From Chrysomallon squamiferum (Eukaryota; Mollusca; Gastropoda; Neomphalida; Peltospiridae), in contig CM022673.1 of NCBI GenBank assembly GCA_012295275.1, positions 2,569,605 through 2,633,604 of the forward strand: DNA of 64,000 nt, read 5' to 3'. The notes under the pieces are model-generated. The model made no database searches and had not been told where the DNA came from. It saw only the letters and a list, made by a program, of their open reading frames with translations. The position numbers and the translations under genes are program-made. Shown in pieces: positions 13,501 through 26,000 of the stretch. The number at the start of each line of letters is the position of its first letter. Positions within the stretch are counted from its first letter, which is position 1.

Positions 13501-16500
13501 GTTTTTTATTGGCAGAATTTTTTCTTTTTTTTTCTTCTTCTTATTTCCGAGTATTTCTGGACATGTCAGTTGTTATTAAAATGAAACTTCTGCTTTATAA
13601 CACTGTTAATAGCTTCCCTTTTTTTTTTTTTTTTTTCATCTTTTTGGATTTGTCTTTTTAGTTTTTGTTATGATACAAACTTATAACACAATTAACACTT
13701 ATTTTTTTTTATTTTTTATTATTAAACAAAATTAAACAGATAGTTACTCAAGCATTCAAAAAACAACCACAAACCAACACGTTCTCTTAAAAGCTATTGA
13801 TCTGTAAGTAAAACGTCTGTAAACAGACCTAATTCATTTGTGATAATTTTTTTTTGATATACCTTATATAACCGTTTTTTTAATACACACTGTGTGTGTA
13901 AGTGGATACATAGAGAAAAAGAGATATGGATAGATAGATGAATGAATGAAAGGTAGGTAGCTAGATCAATAATACATATTTTTGTTTTTTGTTTGCTCAC
14001 ATCAGAGGATGATGAACTGCGGTGTCGAAAAGATGAGTTTAAATGTCACAGAGATGACAGCTGCATTTTGAAAATCTATGTTTGTGATGGAGAAGATGAC
14101 TGTGGAGACTGGGAAGATGAACTTCAGTGTGGTATGTGCTGCCTTGTAGTTATACCCAAGCTTCTTTCTCTGTTTTGAAAATCACTTGATGCATATTTTA
14201 GCCTTTACATTAGTAATGATTATTTTATAAAAATAATTAAGTAATTAACGTAATTTTAACAAAAGTGTTTGTAAAAGATCTCTTGCTGCTATCAAATATA
14301 ACCTCTGCAGTGCTGTAGCAGGTTTCCTCAACATAATCAAAAGTGTACAGAAAGAAACCATTCATAAATGATTTCCATTAACTAATAATCATTCATCTAA
14401 ATGTGTAGAGCAGGGATTCCCAAACCTTTTATATATATTTTTTTTTGTTGAAACCCTAAATCCAATTTTAGCCTGGTCACGTGGCCCTAAATGTGGATAT
14501 ATACAGTGCTGATTACTTTCATAATTACTGATTTATAATATTATACAGTTTTATTTAATTAATTTATATTGCTGACTAACAAACAATGAATTTCAGTAAG
14601 TTTTAATGGGATAAAATACTATTGTAATCTTGCCTTTTTAGCCAAGACATTTTAGCTATGACTTTAAGGAATACGCTGTGACCTTCAGTTGTGGGTTTGG
14701 GAACTGCTTGTGCAGAGGATATTATTACAGAAAATTCACTTGTATTTCATGAAATGTTTTATGGGCTTTCTTATTACTGGTGTTTTTACTTGATTTTAGG
14801 AAACAGTTTCTGTCGAGAGGGAGAGTTCAACTGTTCAAATGGAGTGTGTATCAGTGCTAACTGGACCTGCGATGGTGACTTTGATTGTGAAGATAGGTCT
14901 GATGAAATGAACTGTCGTAAGTATTTATGAGATGATTGATTCATATTTATAATCCACTGACTATTAGAAAATAAAATCCTTTATATAAATTTCTTGAAAA
15001 ATAATGTCATATATTATTTATTTTTAGGACATTAAATATATAAATATATGTGGATATATGGACATGTATTTGTGTGAATTTTTAAAATTTTAAAATTTTG
15101 TCGTGAATTTTTATAGACTTATATTTGGATTTCTTTAATGTTTATACATTTTTGTAAATTGTTTTTTATTACATACATATTTTTAAAGATTTTTGAGATT
15201 TGTTATTTATGTATGTAGTTTACTGATTGATTGATATGTGTCTATATATGTATATATGTATGTATGTATGTATGTATAATATTAATATTGGTTTATTCAT
15301 TCATTTATTAAATAGTTCATTTATTTATTTATTTATTTCTTATTTACTTATTTACTTACTTACTTATTTATTTATTTATTTATTTACATATTGATTTATT
15401 TACTTTCAGCAAAACCTAAGTGTGCTGCTGACCAGTTTCAGTGTGGTACAGGTCACTGTATTCGGCAGAGCTGGAGATGTGACGGGGAACTCGACTGTTC
15501 AGATAACTCTGACGAAGAAGGATGCAGTAAGTGCATTTACATAATTTCTTGTCTAAATTATGAGCTTCAAATCTAATACTTCTAGCATGTGAATAGATGG
15601 AGAAATAATGAGCTTTCTGTGTATTGAATTACCAGAGATACATATTTTTGGTATGGCTGTGAGTTTTCTTCCCTTCTTTTTACAATGGCTTCATCATTTT
15701 CACAAATTTCATGTCTTTAATAGGTTTATCATTTTTTCCATGTCCCTGTTACACCAGTTTAACCAGAGTTATTTAATTATCATGTATGTACTTTATTGTA
15801 TGTTCTGAAATGTTTTCCCTTTTTTTTTTTTTTTTACAATGATTTCATTATTTTCACAAATTTTATGTCTTAAATATGTTTATCAGTTTTTCCATGTCCC
15901 TATTAGACCACTTTAACCAGAGTTATTTAATTATCACATATGTACTTTATTGTATGTTCTTCCCTACTTTTTACAGTGGTTCCATAATTTCAGCATATTT
16001 CAGCTGTAAAAAAATACATTCATGATGTTATTTGTTTTGGTCCTCGTTTAGAATTGTTATTTTTATACCCAGATTAATTATTGTGTAAATACAAAAAACA
16101 TATTTTGTTATGTCATTTAAAATACTTTTATTTTTCATTTTTGATATATTTTAAACGTAATTTTTATATATATATATATATATAAATTTTATGGGGTTTT
16201 TTATTTTTATTTTTTTAAATTGTTTTCTTTGTTAATGTCATTTTTTCTCTAAAATATATTTATTTGTACTAAATATGAAGTGTGGTATTTTCTTTAACAG
16301 TAATATATTTATCTGTATTGAATATGAAGTGTGGTATTTTGTTTATCTAATATAACGAAAGGCTTGAGTAGCAGTATGTCTTGAATAATAACTTTCAATA
16401 TAGCTAGAATGTTTCCAAGAATAAATTGGCACAGTTTCACACGTAACAGAAAAATGTTTACCATAATATTCAGTATCTATCTTTTGTGGGTAATTCTCAG

Positions 16501-16605
16501 AATGATAATTAGTATATGTTTTTATAAATTCTGATTCAGATTTAATTTATTTCTTTTAATTATTTATTTTAGTTGGTTTATTTAACCCACATCCACCTGC
16601 ACACC

Positions 16606-16644
<39 letters not shown>

Positions 16645-17007
16645 ACATACACACCCACACACATACACACACACCCACACTCACCCCCCAACACACACAC
16701 AAAGATACAAACACACTCAATAAATCATCTATACATAAACATTGTATTTTCTTTTTTGATTCATTTTTTTTTTTTTTTTTAATTTATTTATTTACTTTAT
16801 TTATTTATAATATTTTTTATGATAATACTTCAACATGTTATATGTTATGTTTTTCAGATTATAAACAGTGTAGTGCTAATCAGTTCCGATGTAAAAATGG
16901 GAAGTGCATTGGAAGACAGAAAGTCTGCAATGGCAAATCTGAGTGTTCTGACAAGTCGGATGAGGAGAACTGCAGTAAGTATATATGTTCATGTGTGAGA
17001 TGTGTGT

Positions 17008-17050
<43 letters not shown>

Positions 17051-20000
17051 CGTCGTGCACGTACTACGTACATGTGTGTTTAAATATGGTGTCAATGTGC
17101 TTATCAGTTTGTGTGTGTGTGTGTGTTAATATTTACTTATGTATAAATATTTGGATGTGCTTCTTATATGTATTTTAGTGGTGTTTTCATAGATTAGGGT
17201 TTATATATACATTTTCAGTATCACGAGTTAGTTTCTAATCCATGTACAGTCATATCTTATTACTTTTCGGAACAAACACTATTAAGATGTTTTCATCTAA
17301 GAAACCACCCAGAGTTTATTTACACTGAATTATGTTCATGTGAAAATATTTTCATCACACACACACACAGGACTGATTCCTTATAAAACTCTAAATTAGA
17401 ATAAGCTGAACAATTCAGTCTAAAACAGTGAAGTGACTACAATTTGACTTGTCTCTAAACTTCAGTTTTATACTCGAGGAAATTTTATTTATTTATTTTT
17501 TTCTGTTTTTAAAATTTCATTTATAATATATTTAACAGATCTACCTCCCAGTTGTGGTGCCAACAATGGGGGTTGCTCACACAGATGTGTCCAGACTAAA
17601 ATAGGAGCAAGGTGTACGTGCAAGGTTGGATATCAGCTGAAGAAAGATGGAAAAACCTGTGCAGGTATTATTATATTTTATGTACTTATATATCTTTTAT
17701 TATTATTCTATAGATTAACTGTTTCCTTCCCAAGACTGGATATATCCACTCAAATCTTTATTATCATTTAACTGCAAAAAGCAGATTTACCCCACAGCCT
17801 TAAAAAACTTTCTGATTATGCTGTTCCAATCAGACATCCTCTATAGAGACTCTGAAACACTCTATCAGCCCAGATAATGCTGCATTCTTTGGGTGTGTAT
17901 ATGTATGTACCTTATCAAAATTCAGCTGGCACATGAATCTTTTTGGAAGTCATGAACTGTTAGATGATATATAGTGTATTTATCCCAAAAATATGTATGA
18001 CTTGTATACATCTAGAATGAACGTTTGCTGACTTATGTCTTATAAATGTATATCAGTAAATGTAACTGGATATATTCTCCAGAAACATCAGTGAACTCTA
18101 GAAACATCTGAAATGGTTTGTCTTGGAAATACTTTTCTTGATGTTATTTTGACTTATAAATGTCTTACAGTTGAATATAACTCTCTTTCCTACAAAATGA
18201 ATTCTTCGCATTGCTTTCAGATTTTGATGAGTGTCAGTTTGATGGGACATGCAGTCAGATATGTGAGAATACTGTGGGATCTTTCAGATGTTCATGTGTG
18301 GCAGGCTATAAGATCAAACCTGATGGTCGGGGATGTAAAGCATTGGGTTTGTACCATTTTTTTTTCTTTTATGTTTGATATTAGTAAAGAGTCATTTTAT
18401 TAATTAATATTTTATTTATTGATAAAAACTTTTTTAAAAATAAAATGAGCACTTTTTTTGTTGTTGTTGTTGTTCTCATCATTTATTTATTCTTGTAAAA
18501 TACATTAGTAATTAGTAAATGACTGACCATTCCCAATAATTATAACATTTAATCTCTTTTTGTGCTCCACACCAAATGAAAAAAATAATGATAATATGTA
18601 AATAAATAAATAATAATAAATTCAATTTAAAAAGAGAAAAAAAAAGAAACTTTTGTGTTAAAATAATGTTCAGACTACTTTCTTTTTTTCTTATTGTCAT
18701 TTTTTTAATTTTTTTTTTTTTTCATAAAGTTAAACTTGCCAACTAGTTTCTCTTCCCAAGAGACCTTTGACAATTTAGATGATTTGTTGTAGAACTTTTT
18801 ATGAGAGTTATTTGTAATTTAATTTTAATAATGTTTTGTGAGTGTAAAAATAATGTAAAATGTATATTTTCATGTCAGGAGGTGAGGCCTACCTGATATT
18901 TGCTAACAGAGTGGACATTCGTCGAGTGACCACTGATAGGTCAGAATACACCTCCATCTTGAGGGGGCTGCAGAATGCAATAGCTCTTGACTTCCACCAC
19001 GAGAAACAGCTTGTGTTCTGGTCAGACATCACTCTGGATAAAATCAAGAGAGCACACATGAATGGCAGTGATGTGCAGGAGATTGTCACTGATGGTTTGC
19101 AAAGTCCAGGTAAGACATAATGAAGGTTTGACAGATCATTCGCCTAAAATCCCCAGATTGCCATAATTAGGCAGTGGTTATCATTTATGTTTTAAACCTG
19201 GTAGGCTATCAAATAATTAATTAAAAAAATTATTATTAATCTAAGTCTCATAATAAGATCTTTGCATTATTTACTCAGCATGTTCTTTGTATCTTCATGC
19301 AAAGTGATATCCTAAAAAAATGCAGGTTTTCTTTTTTATTTTATTATTATTCTTTATGATTAGTAAAAGGTAAGTACTAAGGTGAAGTAAACATTTTGAA
19401 GGAAATAAAAATGTTATTGTTTGAATTAATAACAACTGATTTATTTCTTTTCACAACAGATAGATAGTTGTGTTACTTGGTTTGGGTATTAGATTAAAAG
19501 TGTAAATCAGTGTGATTATTTAACTCATTTCTACAGGTGGTTTGGCTGTGGACTGGGTACATGATCTCTTGTTCTGGACTGATGCTGGAACATCAAGGAT
19601 TGAAGTGTCTGATTTACTGGGCAAACATCGCAAAGTTCTCATCTGGGACAAACTCGAAAAACCCAGGGCTATAGCTGCACACCCAGAAATGGGGTAAGTT
19701 ATAAAAAATGAATAAAAATAAAATTTAATAATGACAATTTCAGGATTTCTTGAAAAATATGCAGAAAATAATATTTAATTTAGTAATAAAAAAAAAATAA
19801 TAATAATGTCTAATGATATCCTAATTCCAAAATAAGCATTTATCTATTGAAAAAAAAAAAAAAAGATTTTCTAGAAATTCAGTTCACTTATTCATTAATT
19901 TATAGTCTTCAGTACCAGATTTTGTTTTATTAAAATGCTCTCTACAGTTTTAATTTCCTTTATTTTTCAGAGCAATTTTCTGGACTGACTGGGGCAGCAT

Positions 20001-23000
20001 TCCGAAGATAGAGCGCTCTGACATGGATGGCACACATCGCATCGTGATTGCCAACACATCGCTGTTCTGGCCCAATGGACTGACCATCGACTACGCAGCA
20101 GGCAAAGTGTACTGGGCAGATGCCAAACACCACGTCATTGAAAGTGCCGATCTCGATGGCACGCACAGGAGGACAGTTATAAGTGAAGGTACCAGACCAT
20201 GAATGTATTGTTTATATATATATATCTGTGGTATAGTCTATGTTTATCTGATATTTGTTTCACGGTCTTTGCTTAGATGATACTTGCTTCATAGCCTTTG
20301 TTTAGATAAAATCTATAATACAGCCTTTGTTTATATATTTTTTATGTAGCTTTTGTTTATTTGATATTTGTTTTTTATTTTTATATTTTTTTAATTATTA
20401 TTATCATTTTTTTTAGTAGGTGTAATAAACCTCTATTTTTTCATGTCTGCAGATTTTCTTCACCCATTTGTTTGTCTCTCTGTTTATTTCTATGTCTAGT
20501 AATATTCTATGTATAACAAACATGACATTGTATATATCTAAGTCTTCCATACTTGACTATGTTTTTCTACCTAGTCTTTGTATATATAATAAACAAGTTA
20601 TTGCATATCTCTAGGTTTTACCCATTTGTTTGCGTCTATGTTTATCTATATGTCTGTTAATGTTTTTTCATAATAAACATTGTATATCTCTAGGTCTTAC
20701 TCACCCATTTGTTTGTCTCTGTGTTTATCTACATTAATCTTTTTTTGTACAATAAACATGACATTCTATATCTCTAGATCTCAGTGTTTATATTCATCTT
20801 TTTTTTTTGTTGTATATAATAAACATGACATTTTATCTTTCTAGGTCTTACTCACCTATTTGTTTGTGTCTTTGTGTTTATCTGCACTAATTGTCCTTGG
20901 ATAATAAACACATTATTGTACATCTCTAGGTTTTACCCATTTGTTTGTGTCTATGTTTATCTGTATGTCTTTTAATTTTATTTTATATCATTGTGTATCT
21001 CTAGGTCTTCCTCACCCCTTTGCCCTGACGATGTTTGAAGATGAGCTGTACTGGACAGACTGGCACACAAAGAGCATCAACAAAGCTAACAAGTTCAGTG
21101 GCAACAGCATCGAGACAGTGCGCAATCGTCTTCACTACCCCATGGACATCCACACGTTTCACCCACAGCGCCAACCCCCTGGCATTAACCAGTGTCGCAA
21201 CAACGGCGGCTGCAGTCATCTGTGTCTTCCAAACAGGGTCAACTACTCGTGTGCCTGTCCCACAGGCCTCCAGCTCAATTTTGACAAAGTCACGTGCAGC
21301 AAAGGTGAATAGGCAGTTTAATCAATAAGTTATAGATCATGTGAAAAAGAGGATTAATGAGCCACAATTCTTCTTTTTTAATGCATTTTTATGCATACAG
21401 GTCTTCAGTGTGTTTTTGGTCTGTTCATACATATCTTACCATTCAGTATTTTTATCTAATGTAAACTAATCTAATCTAAAGTGTCTGTAATTAGGTTTAT
21501 CTATCAGCTTGTCTGTCTGTCTGTCTGCTGTTTGTTTGGCTGTTTGTCTTTCTGTCTCACTACCCATCCATCCATTCATTCTGTGTTTCTGTCAATCTAA
21601 CTACCAATCTGTATACACTTAAAAAGTATTATTTTTATAATTATTCATGGCTTTCAGTTACCTTGTATTTCTGTTTTAAATGATTTATTTGTGTTTCAGA
21701 TATTGGCACATTCCTGCTTTTCTCCACGCAGTCAGATATCAGACGAGTAACTCTGGGTGTTCAGCCAGAACTTGCTGATGTTGTCATCCCACTGTCAGGC
21801 ATTTCCAGAGCCGTTGGGGTGGAATGGGATAGTGACACAGACTCCATATTCTGGACTGATGTTGGTTCTGATGTCATAGGAAAAGCAAGATGGGACGGGA
21901 CTGATGAAGAGGTAAATCCAAAATTTACATATTTACAATGATTCTTGGAAATAAAAATCTGTTAGTAATAGATTTTTAACTGCAGTATCTATAAATCAGC
22001 TTTGCTTACCTATCACACATCCTAACATCTCAAGAATCTAGAAATTGATTTAGACTGTAATACTGGTGAATTGGTTTTTGATTGTAAAACTTTTAAAATG
22101 ATTTTGACTCTACAGTTCTGTAAATTTTATTTAAGCATTAAAACTCACCATCTAAATATTTGTAGCTTTTGTTATATTTTATGATGTCTGATTTTTAAGT
22201 AAAGTTCAGATCTGTACAAGTGTGTTGGGCTAGTTGTGTCAGATTTTTGTATCTCGAATTTTAAGACTCCTTCCATAGGTTTAGCTTACTATAGGTAAAA
22301 ATTCAAGAACTTTTTAAATGTTCCTTTGCCCTCCAAAAAAAAAGAAAAAGCATAAGATAAAAATGAACCTCCTGAGTATTCGTTAAACTTGTGTTAAAGC
22401 CATTACTTATTTTGATTTATAATTCTGTTACCAGGTTGTGATTGGAACAAGCCTGGACAGTCCAGCTGGTCTGGCACTGGACTGGGCTGGACGCAAGATC
22501 TACTGGACAGACGCTGGCAATGATCGCATTGAAGTGTCTAATTTGGATGGCAGCATGAGACTGGTTCTTCTGTGGGAAAACTTTGATCACCCACGAGACA
22601 TTGTTGTAGACCCAAGAACAGGGTACGGACAGTTAATATAAATTTACAATCCAGTTTAATTTTCATGTATGTATTAAAACTCAGTTTTGTGAAGAAGATT
22701 GTATATAGATCCATTTTTTTTTATTTTTTAAATAACCATAAATTTTACGTATGACAGAACCAGGTATTACACAGCCAGTTTATTGGATAAAAACATACTA
22801 CAGTTCAGATATAACTCAATGTACCATGACTCCCAGTGTGGCCTTTATGGGTAAAGAAATCAAAATAATAATGATTTTAATCATTGTTAACAAAAAGTAC
22901 TGAAAAAGTTGAAACTGATGTAAGAAATATCTGGAGATAGTACATAATTTCTTCTTAGATGACTTTTTTCTTTCTTTTTCTTTATTTAACATCAGTGGGT

Positions 23001-26000
23001 TGTCTCTCTTGTCTTACAGACCTTAACAATATATATGACACAACATACTAAAAAAATAAGTGTTGGGTTTGTTTTACATAAAACCATGTCTGTTTTTGTA
23101 CAGGTACATGTACTGGACTGACTGGGGAAAGAAGCCAAAGATTGAGAAAGCTGGGATGGATGGACGAGACAGAGTTGTTCTGATGAGGAAGAATCTCACC
23201 TGGCCCAACGGTCTCGCTATTGACTATGAGAAGAATCGCCTGTACTGGACTGATGCTGGGTCAAAGGTCATTGAATCCAGCACTCTAGAAGGTCATGATA
23301 GAAAAGTAGGTCCTTGCTAATTTGACAGCTTTCTTAAATTATCTTAAAAATTGTCTATAACTGCTAAGAATATATATTTGCTTGTCTGAGGTGGATGAAA
23401 TCAGAGAAGCATGTTTAATGAAATATCAGTTTGTTTTTAATATGTAATAATCTGCATTTAAAATTTAAAAGAAGACTGAAATATTAATTAAAATTTGCAT
23501 TATGTACCTAAAATACTAAACAGTTTTGTAACTTCATGACTGGGGATTTTTATTATTTATTTATTTATTTATTTATTTTTATTTTTTTTAATTTTCTTCT
23601 TGCATTTTATTTTTATTATCTTTGTTTTTATTTATGAGGATGATTGTTTGTTATATGTTCAGAAGTTTCTTTGTTAAGTATCCACACGTGGGATAAGAGA
23701 AATTTTTGCCTGATCTTTTTTATTTTAAATATTGTATTTAAAATCTTCTATTCATTTATCCCACCAATAACCTTTGTTCTTACGATTTTTTCTTAACTTT
23801 AAATAATATTGTTTCAAAGCATATAGTCTTCTCTTCAATTATCTCACTCGTGACCTTTGTTTTTAAGAATTTTGTTATTTTAAATAATATTTTTTCAAAC
23901 TATATAAAATCTTCCATTCATTTAACCCCTCCTAACCTTTGTTCTTCAGATTTTAAATAATATATTTTTTAAAACAATATAATTTTCTGTTAACTCATCC
24001 CACTCATAACATTTGTGCTTAGGATTTTTCTTATTTTAAATAATATTTTTTCAAACCATGTTCACTTATCTGTGTTTTTAATATTAATTATTTATATTGC
24101 AGAGTATCATACCACTCAGTCTTCAGCATCCATTTGGACTTGCTCTGTGGGGAGATATTATGTACTGGACAGACTGGCAGACTAAGAGTATTCACTATGC
24201 TAACAAGCTGACTGGTCTGGATCAGGGCATTCTCCTGGCGGACATGGGTCACCTGATGGATATTCACGTCTTTCATCGCAACAGAGAATATGGTTAGTGA
24301 TTCACAAAATATTTATCTAGCCAGTATTGTGTTTCTTAGTGTGATTGTACATTTTATCATGTTAATTTTATTATAGTTATTTTTTTAATTGTGAGACATG
24401 TCTTTCATCGCAACAGAGAATATGGTTAGTGATTCACAAAATATTTATATTGCTGGTATTGTATTTCTAAGTGTGATTGTATTATTTATCATGTATCACA
24501 GTTTGATTTGATTTTGTTGTTTGTTGTGAGATTCTGTGATTATAAAATACAAATGTGCTAAAGTCTGGTAAAGTAAAATATTCAATAATTTTGAATTGCT
24601 TTTGGTGTATAATGTATATGTTTATATGTGTTAATATGTGTGTGTATGTTTTTATGTATTTGCATATCACTGATTCTTTATCATATTAAAGTAACTGAAT
24701 CTGTTTCAGAATAGTACCAAACATAATAACAAAATGAAAATGTACATTAAAAGGATCTAACAATTTATCAACAACAAAAATAAACAAAACAAACAAAAAG
24801 ATATTCTTATGAAGACATATCTGAAACCAAAATCCTTTTTTTTTTTCATTTCTTCACAAATGCATTTCTAAATTTGGAAATCTAAAACTGTATCTTTCTG
24901 TTTTAGTACCAACTGTTTGCAGCACACAGAATGGTGGCTGCAGTCACCTGTGTCTTGTTGCACCCCTCCCCCGGGGCCACTCCTGTGCCTGCCCCACCGG
25001 TCTGCTGATGAAGGAAGATGGAAGAACATGTGATAATGGTAGGCAAACTAAAAAGACATTACTTTTATTAAAATATCTTATAATTTTACATTTATTTGTA
25101 CTAAAAATGTGATCTGATTATTATTTATTTTTTAATGTTAATATATTAATTTTAAATATAATTTTTTTTTCTTCATAAATTTATTGTAATAATGATGTCC
25201 TATTCTGTATAACAGTACTGATGTTTTATTTAATTTTAGTTTATTTATTAAATAGTAGATTTATTTCTATAAACTATGTTTCTGTTTGGACAGAACTTCT
25301 TGTTTTATCTTTTGTTTAAATACTAATAATATCTGTGCGAGTGTGTGTATGCATGTGTGTGTGTATGTAATTGTGGATGTTTATTTTTTAAAAACATTTT
25401 TATTAAGGAATCTGTGAAAAAAAGTTGTTTCTTTTGTTTAAGTATAATATTAATTTTATTTTTACTTTTTAAAAACAGAAATGAGAAACTTTTTGATCTT
25501 CACTCGTCGTTCAGACATCAGGAAAATCTCTTTGGACATTGAGTATTACGCCGATGTTGTGGTTAACACTGGAAATATGAAAAACGCCATTGCAATCGAT
25601 GTGGACACACAAGAAGGTTTGTGTCACTTGTACAGTTCAGGATGTATATAATAAAATTGGATAGTTTTTTTTGTAAAAGTAACCTGGTTTTGTGAATAAC
25701 AAGTCCTTAATAAATTAGATCAAAAAATAAATTTGATAATTAATAAATTATAAGGTATGTGACTAGACTTCTAATATCTTCTTCCTACAATAATAATAAT
25801 GATAATGATGATGTTTGTTTGTGTGTGTGTCCGACATTTCAGGTATTGGCACATTCCTGCCTTTCTCCACTGTGTCAGATATCAGACAAGTATTATTATA
25901 ATGGCATATAATTTAATTTTTTTTTTTTTTTTTTACAATTATTTCAGCAAAGATGTACTGGACAGATACAGTTCTGGACCACATTGCTCGAGCTAACCTC

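Larger units (their letters stand above)
10690..18878 (+). other. LRP4: LRP4 introns between LDLa and EGF exons
   Basis: Noncoding except for the listed exons. Apart from separately listed repeats, these introns hold poly-T/poly-A tracts, (TTTA)n at 15310-15385, CA-rich sequence at 16600-16705 and (GT)n at 17009-17046. A SINE-like fragment lies at 14270-14335. Nothing else recognised. Confidence 0.6.

Noticed and set aside
16573-16782. His/Thr/Pro-rich ORF
   Set aside because: CA-rich simple sequence within an LRP4 intron.
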